From: an uncultured Blautia sp.
Lineage (GTDB): Bacteria; Bacillota; Clostridia; Lachnospirales; Lachnospiraceae
Direction of reading: 5' to 3'
Assembly: GCA_945872375.1 (NCBI GenBank)
Contig: CAMBYR010000067.1
Coordinates: 1-9,155 of the forward strand
Length of the DNA stretch: 9,155 bases
Shown here: positions 7,120 through 9,155 of the stretch, in pieces
How the letters are laid out: each line of letters begins with the position of its first letter
How positions within the stretch are numbered: position 1 is the stretch's first letter
Notes under the pieces: model-generated
The model's input: the letters and a program-made list of their open reading frames with translations, nothing else
Told to the model about the DNA's origin: nothing
Database searches by the model: none
Made by a program: the position numbers and the translations under genes

Positions 7120-8493
7120 TTATCCCTCCATCAATGCATCCTGAAGATCATTCAGACCCATGATCGAGGTGATGACCGTGACCAGATCTCCCGGCATCAT
7201 ACAGTCACTTCCCTGTGGATGGATCAGCCTGCCTTCCCGGACGATTCCGGCAATCAGCACACCTTTTTTGAAGGTCAGTTCCTGCAGAGTCTTTCCTGTA
7301 AAGGGAGCATTCTCCCCGACAGAAAATTCCAGCGCCTCCATCTTTCCGTCCAGCAGACGGTAAAGGGTCTGGACACTGCTTCCTCCCGCATTTGTCCTGG
7401 AATTGGACAGAGCACGGACGTACCGGAGGATCCGGTCACCGATCACGGCCCTTGGCGAAATGGCGCTTTCCATACCCACACTGCGCATGATCATCATCAG
7501 CTTTGCACGATTGACCTTGGTGATGACCTTTTTCACCTTCTGGGTTTTCGCAAACATGGAAACGATAATATTCTCTTCATCCACTCCGGTAAGTGCCACA
7601 CAGGCATCGGAAGAACCGATCCGCTCTTCCTCCAGAAGCTCCTGATCCGTTCCGTCTCCGTGAAGGATCATGGCCTTCGGGAGCTTCTCACTTAATTCCT
7701 CACAGGTCGCCTCGTTCTGTTCAATGATCTTTACCCGCATTCCCAGACGCAGAAGCTGTGCTGCCAGATAATAGGCGATGGTTCCTCCGCCCACGATCAT
7801 CACAGATTTTACACTGTCCTGATAAAGTCCGATTTTTTTGAAAAACTCACTCATGTCACTGTGAGAGGCCGTAATGCTGATGTGATCTCCTGCATGCAGC
7901 ACAAAATCACCGGTGGGAATCGTGACCGAATCCCCCCTCTGTACCGCACAGATCAGCACCTGAATGCCAAGACTGCTTCCCAGTCTGTTAAGGGAAAGCC
8001 CATCCAGGAACGTGTCTGAAGGCAGAGTCACCTCCGCCATCTCCAGCCGCCCCTTGGCAAACAGTTCCAGCTTTGTGGCACTGGGGAAACGAAGCATCCG
8101 GCTGATGGCATTGGCTGCTTCCATCTCCGGATTGATCGCCATGGAAAGACCAAGCTGCTCCCGCAGAAACATCATCTGCTGATAATAATCAGGGTTTCGG
8201 ACTCTGGCGATCACATGGCGTGCCCCGCTTTTTTTTGCCATAATACAGCTTAATATATTAAATTCATCAGAGGAAGTCAGCGAAATAAAAAGATCTGCCT
8301 TTGCGATCCCTGCTTCCTTCTGAACCGACAGCGCCGCGCCATTCCCGCATACACCCAGTACATCAAAATGACTGGTCATACGTTCCACAACCTCCGGATT
8401 CTGATCCACGATCACAACCTCATGGCTTTCTCCTGACAAATACGCCGCTACGGTACTGCCTACCTTACCTATGCCCGTTACTACGATTCGCAT
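7120..8493 (-). CDS. trkA: Trk potassium uptake regulatory subunit TrkA (two RCK modules)
   Basis: The peripheral, nucleotide-binding gating subunit of the K+ transporter formed with TrkH. The 457-residue protein has the full double architecture: RCK_N at about 1-120, RCK_C at about 140-220, a second RCK_N at about 229-345 and a second RCK_C at about 370-455. The first Rossmann fold has a standard GIGKVG loop (7-12) and an acidic D30 at the end of strand 2, which suits NAD(H) binding. The second has GGGTIA (235-240), in which the last glycine is Ala, and E258 at the matching acidic position. RCK_C domains of this family can bind c-di-AMP in Firmicutes, but the sequence alone does not show that here. 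The ATG at 8491-8493 has AGGAGG seven bases upstream. It is the first gene of the trkA-trkH operon, behind a roughly 100-base leader with repeats and a hairpin. Confidence 0.95.
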   Translation of the reverse strand: MRIVVTGIGKVGSTVAAYLSGESHEVVIVDQNPEVVERMTSHFDVLGVCGNGAALSVQKEAGIAKADLFISLTSSDEFNILSCIMAKKSGARHVIARVRNPDYYQQMMFLREQLGLSMAINPEMEAANAISRMLRFPSATKLELFAKGRLEMAEVTLPSDTFLDGLSLNRLGSSLGIQVLICAVQRGDSVTIPTGDFVLHAGDHISITASHSDMSEFFKKIGLYQDSVKSVMIVGGGTIAYYLAAQLLRLGMRVKIIEQNEATCEELSEKLPKAMILHGDGTDQELLEEERIGSSDACVALTGVDEENIIVSMFAKTQKVKKVITKVNRAKLMMIMRSVGMESAISPRAVIGDRILRYVRALSNSRTNAGGSSVQTLYRLLDGKMEALEFSVGENAPFTGKTLQELTFKKGVLIAGIVREGRLIHPQGSDCMMPGDLVTVITSIMGLNDLQDALMEG

Positions 8494-8509
8494 ACCCGCT
8501 CCTCCTGTC

Positions 8510-8524
8510 CCCGGAAACTCCGGG
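8510..8524 (-). promoter_or_regulatory. Short GC hairpin next to the trkA ribosome site
   Basis: CCCGGA (8510-8515) and TCCGGG (8519-8524) form a perfect 6-bp stem with a 3-base loop. On the minus-strand transcript it ends three bases before the AGGAGG of trkA. It has no T tract, so it is not a terminator. It could influence translation or mRNA stability. Confidence 0.45.
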
Positions 8525-8534
8525 ATTTCCTTTA

Positions 8535-8594
8535 TCTTTATGCACTCTTTATTTCTTCGCGAATATCTTTATGCATTCTTTATCAAATCTTAAT
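8535..8594. repeat. Phased heptamer array, candidate response-regulator operator
   Basis: TCTTTAT occurs at 8535-8541, 8546-8552, 8566-8572 and 8577-8583, with a one-mismatch copy TCTTAAT at 8588-8594. Start-to-start distances are 11, 20, 11 and 11 bp. The wider unit, ATCTTTATGCA followed by Y and TCTTTAT, is repeated almost perfectly at 8534-8552 and 8565-8583. The palindrome TTCGCGAA (8556-8563) sits between the two wide copies. Seven-base repeats with four-base spacers fit the binding geometry of OmpR/PhoB-type regulators. The array lies in the trkA leader, immediately downstream of its predicted transcription start. Confidence 0.55.
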
Positions 8595-8600
8595 GCAATC

Positions 8601-8629
8601 ATAATACCGCACATGGCTGAAGAATGCAA
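8601..8629 (-). promoter_or_regulatory. Sigma-A-type promoter of the trkA-trkH operon
   Basis: On the minus strand TTGCAT (8624-8629) is followed by a 17-base spacer and TATTAT (8601-8606). Transcription would begin near 8594, giving a leader of about 100 bases that carries the phased repeats and the hairpin. Confidence 0.6.
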
Positions 8630-8792
8630 CAGGAAAGGCAGGAGGAAGTTTTTTCACTGTAAAATCAGCGGATATTCTGTCCTGGTTCCTTCCGTTTCCG
8701 CTGCTTCCTCTGCAGGTGCCGCTATCTTCTTTACAATTTCAACTGCATGTCACAAAGGCAGACGACAGCCCCCATATCTGAAATTAGAAAAG

Positions 8793-8821
8793 CACTTACA
8801 GCGTGTCCTTAGCATAAACTG
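8793..8821 (+). promoter_or_regulatory. Candidate sporulation (sigma-E/sigma-K type) promoter of the sigK-like gene
   Basis: CATAAACT at 8813-8820 resembles the sigma-E -10 (CATACANT) and most of the sigma-K -10 (CATANNNTA). An AC at 8794-8795 lies 17 bases upstream, as in the sigma-K -35. Transcription would begin about 20 bases before the start codon, just upstream of the ribosome site. The elements are short, so chance is possible; self-transcription or sigma-E control would fit a sigK gene. Confidence 0.35.
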
Positions 8822-8848
8822 TATAGAAATCCCCTTTGAGGTAAAGAT

Positions 8849-9155
8849 TTGAAGGCTTTTCAAAAACCCTTGACTTCTGCCGAAGAAAAATTCTATCTTC
8901 AACGTTACCAGGGGGGCGATCCGGAAGCAAAAAAAATTCTGATTGAGCGTAATCTCCGACTGGTGGCCCATGTAGTCAAAAAATATCAGGGAACCGACGA
9001 GGAGCTGGATGATCTGATTTCCATCGGAACGATCGGGCTGATCAAGGCGATTTCCACCTTTGATGCAAAAAAGTCCACCCGCTTATCCACTTATGCAGCC
9101 CGATGTATTGATAATGAGCTCCTGATGATGCTCCGTTCCAGAAAAAAGCATTCCA
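8849..9155 (+). CDS. sigK: Sporulation RNA polymerase sigma factor, SigK group (5' part only)
   Basis: A sigma-70-family factor expected to direct late mother-cell gene expression during sporulation. The window shows the first 102 residues; the rest lies beyond the right edge. The product begins MKAFQKPLTSAEEKFYL, aligning with the mature part of SigK (FPQPLSSSEEKKYL in B. subtilis, from memory). Region 2 follows: LIERNLRLVAHVVKKYQ at about 33-49, DDLISIGTIGLIKAI at about 55-69 for core binding and -10 recognition, and TYAARCIDNELLMMLRSRKK at about 81-100. An in-frame stop at 8837-8839 limits the start to TTG 8849-8851, with GAGG seven bases upstream, or the much later TTG at 8870. No hydrophobic pro-sequence is therefore encoded directly upstream. 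SigE is less likely because its longer N-terminus is missing. Whether a skin-type element interrupts the gene cannot be seen here. Confidence 0.85.
   Translation, partial: MKAFQKPLTSAEEKFYLQRYQGGDPEAKKILIERNLRLVAHVVKKYQGTDEELDDLISIGTIGLIKAISTFDAKKSTRLSTYAARCIDNELLMMLRSRKKHS

Larger units (their letters stand above)
8494..8848. other. Divergent intergenic region between trkA and the sigK-like gene
   Basis: This 355-bp stretch holds, from the trkA side, the trkA ribosome site, a hairpin, phased TCTTTAT repeats and the trkA promoter, and at the far right a candidate sporulation promoter and ribosome site for the sigma factor. I see nothing assignable between about 8640 and 8790. An open frame from ATG 8613 to 8852 (79 codons) lacks a ribosome site and overlaps the sigma-factor start, so I do not call it. 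Confidence 0.7.

Noticed and set aside
8494..8594. Possible c-di-AMP (ydaO-type) riboswitch before trkA
   Set aside because: The position would fit, but the roughly 100-base leader lacks the conserved segments of that class as I know them; the repeats explain the region better.
8640..8645. Strong AGGAGG on the plus strand in the intergenic region
   Set aside because: No ATG, GTG or TTG lies at a suitable distance downstream, so it is probably chance.
8651..8678. Second promoter for the sigma factor (TTTTCA, 16-base spacer, TATTCT)
   Set aside because: The -35 match is poor, the spacer is short and the leader would be about 165 bases; the sporulation-type promoter nearer the gene is a better fit.
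8301..8852. Plus-strand open frame of 183 codons overlapping the trkA start and running into the intergenic region
   Set aside because: Its first part is antisense to trkA, the part after ATG 8613 has no ribosome site before it, the product resembles nothing known to me, and it overlaps the start of the sigma factor.

Overview
The window looks like chromosomal DNA from a spore-forming, low-to-medium GC Firmicute of the Lachnospiraceae type. The indications are a sporulation sigma factor of the SigK group at the right edge, an orphan Lon-type ATPase, a large DUF5717-like protein (a family I know mainly from Lachnospiraceae), and strong Gram-positive Shine-Dalgarno sequences with some TTG starts. 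I see no IS element, phage gene, tRNA, rRNA or CRISPR array. The organism call is an inference from gene content, not from a search.

Layout: five genes run leftward (minus strand) and one partial gene at the right edge runs rightward. From right to left: sigK-like (plus, from 8849, cut by the window edge); a 355-bp divergent intergenic region; trkA (7120-8493) and trkH (5671-7113), a tight two-gene potassium-uptake operon; a protease-less Lon-like AAA+ ATPase (4086-5570) with its own candidate promoter and a hairpin terminator; and a pair made of a membrane GGDEF-EAL protein (1974-3908) and a DUF5717-like protein (22-1962), read from one promoter with an 11-bp gap.

How the genes work together: TrkH is the membrane pore and TrkA the cytoplasmic nucleotide-binding gating subunit of one K+ transporter. 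The EAL protein keeps every recognisable phosphodiesterase residue while its GGDEF half has lost its signature and metal ligands, so it should degrade c-di-GMP. The DUF5717 gene is coupled to it, which suggests a shared pathway. The Lon-like ATPase stands alone.

Most interesting points: (1) five phased heptamers (TCTTTAT four times, TCTTAAT once) with 11-bp spacing just downstream of the best trkA promoter, the geometry expected of an OmpR/PhoB-type response-regulator operator; (2) a Lon-type ATPase with no protease domain and a D-to-N change in Walker B; (3) a probable one-base frameshift ending the DUF5717 gene 22 bp from the window edge; (4) a SigK-like sigma factor with no room for a pro-sequence.
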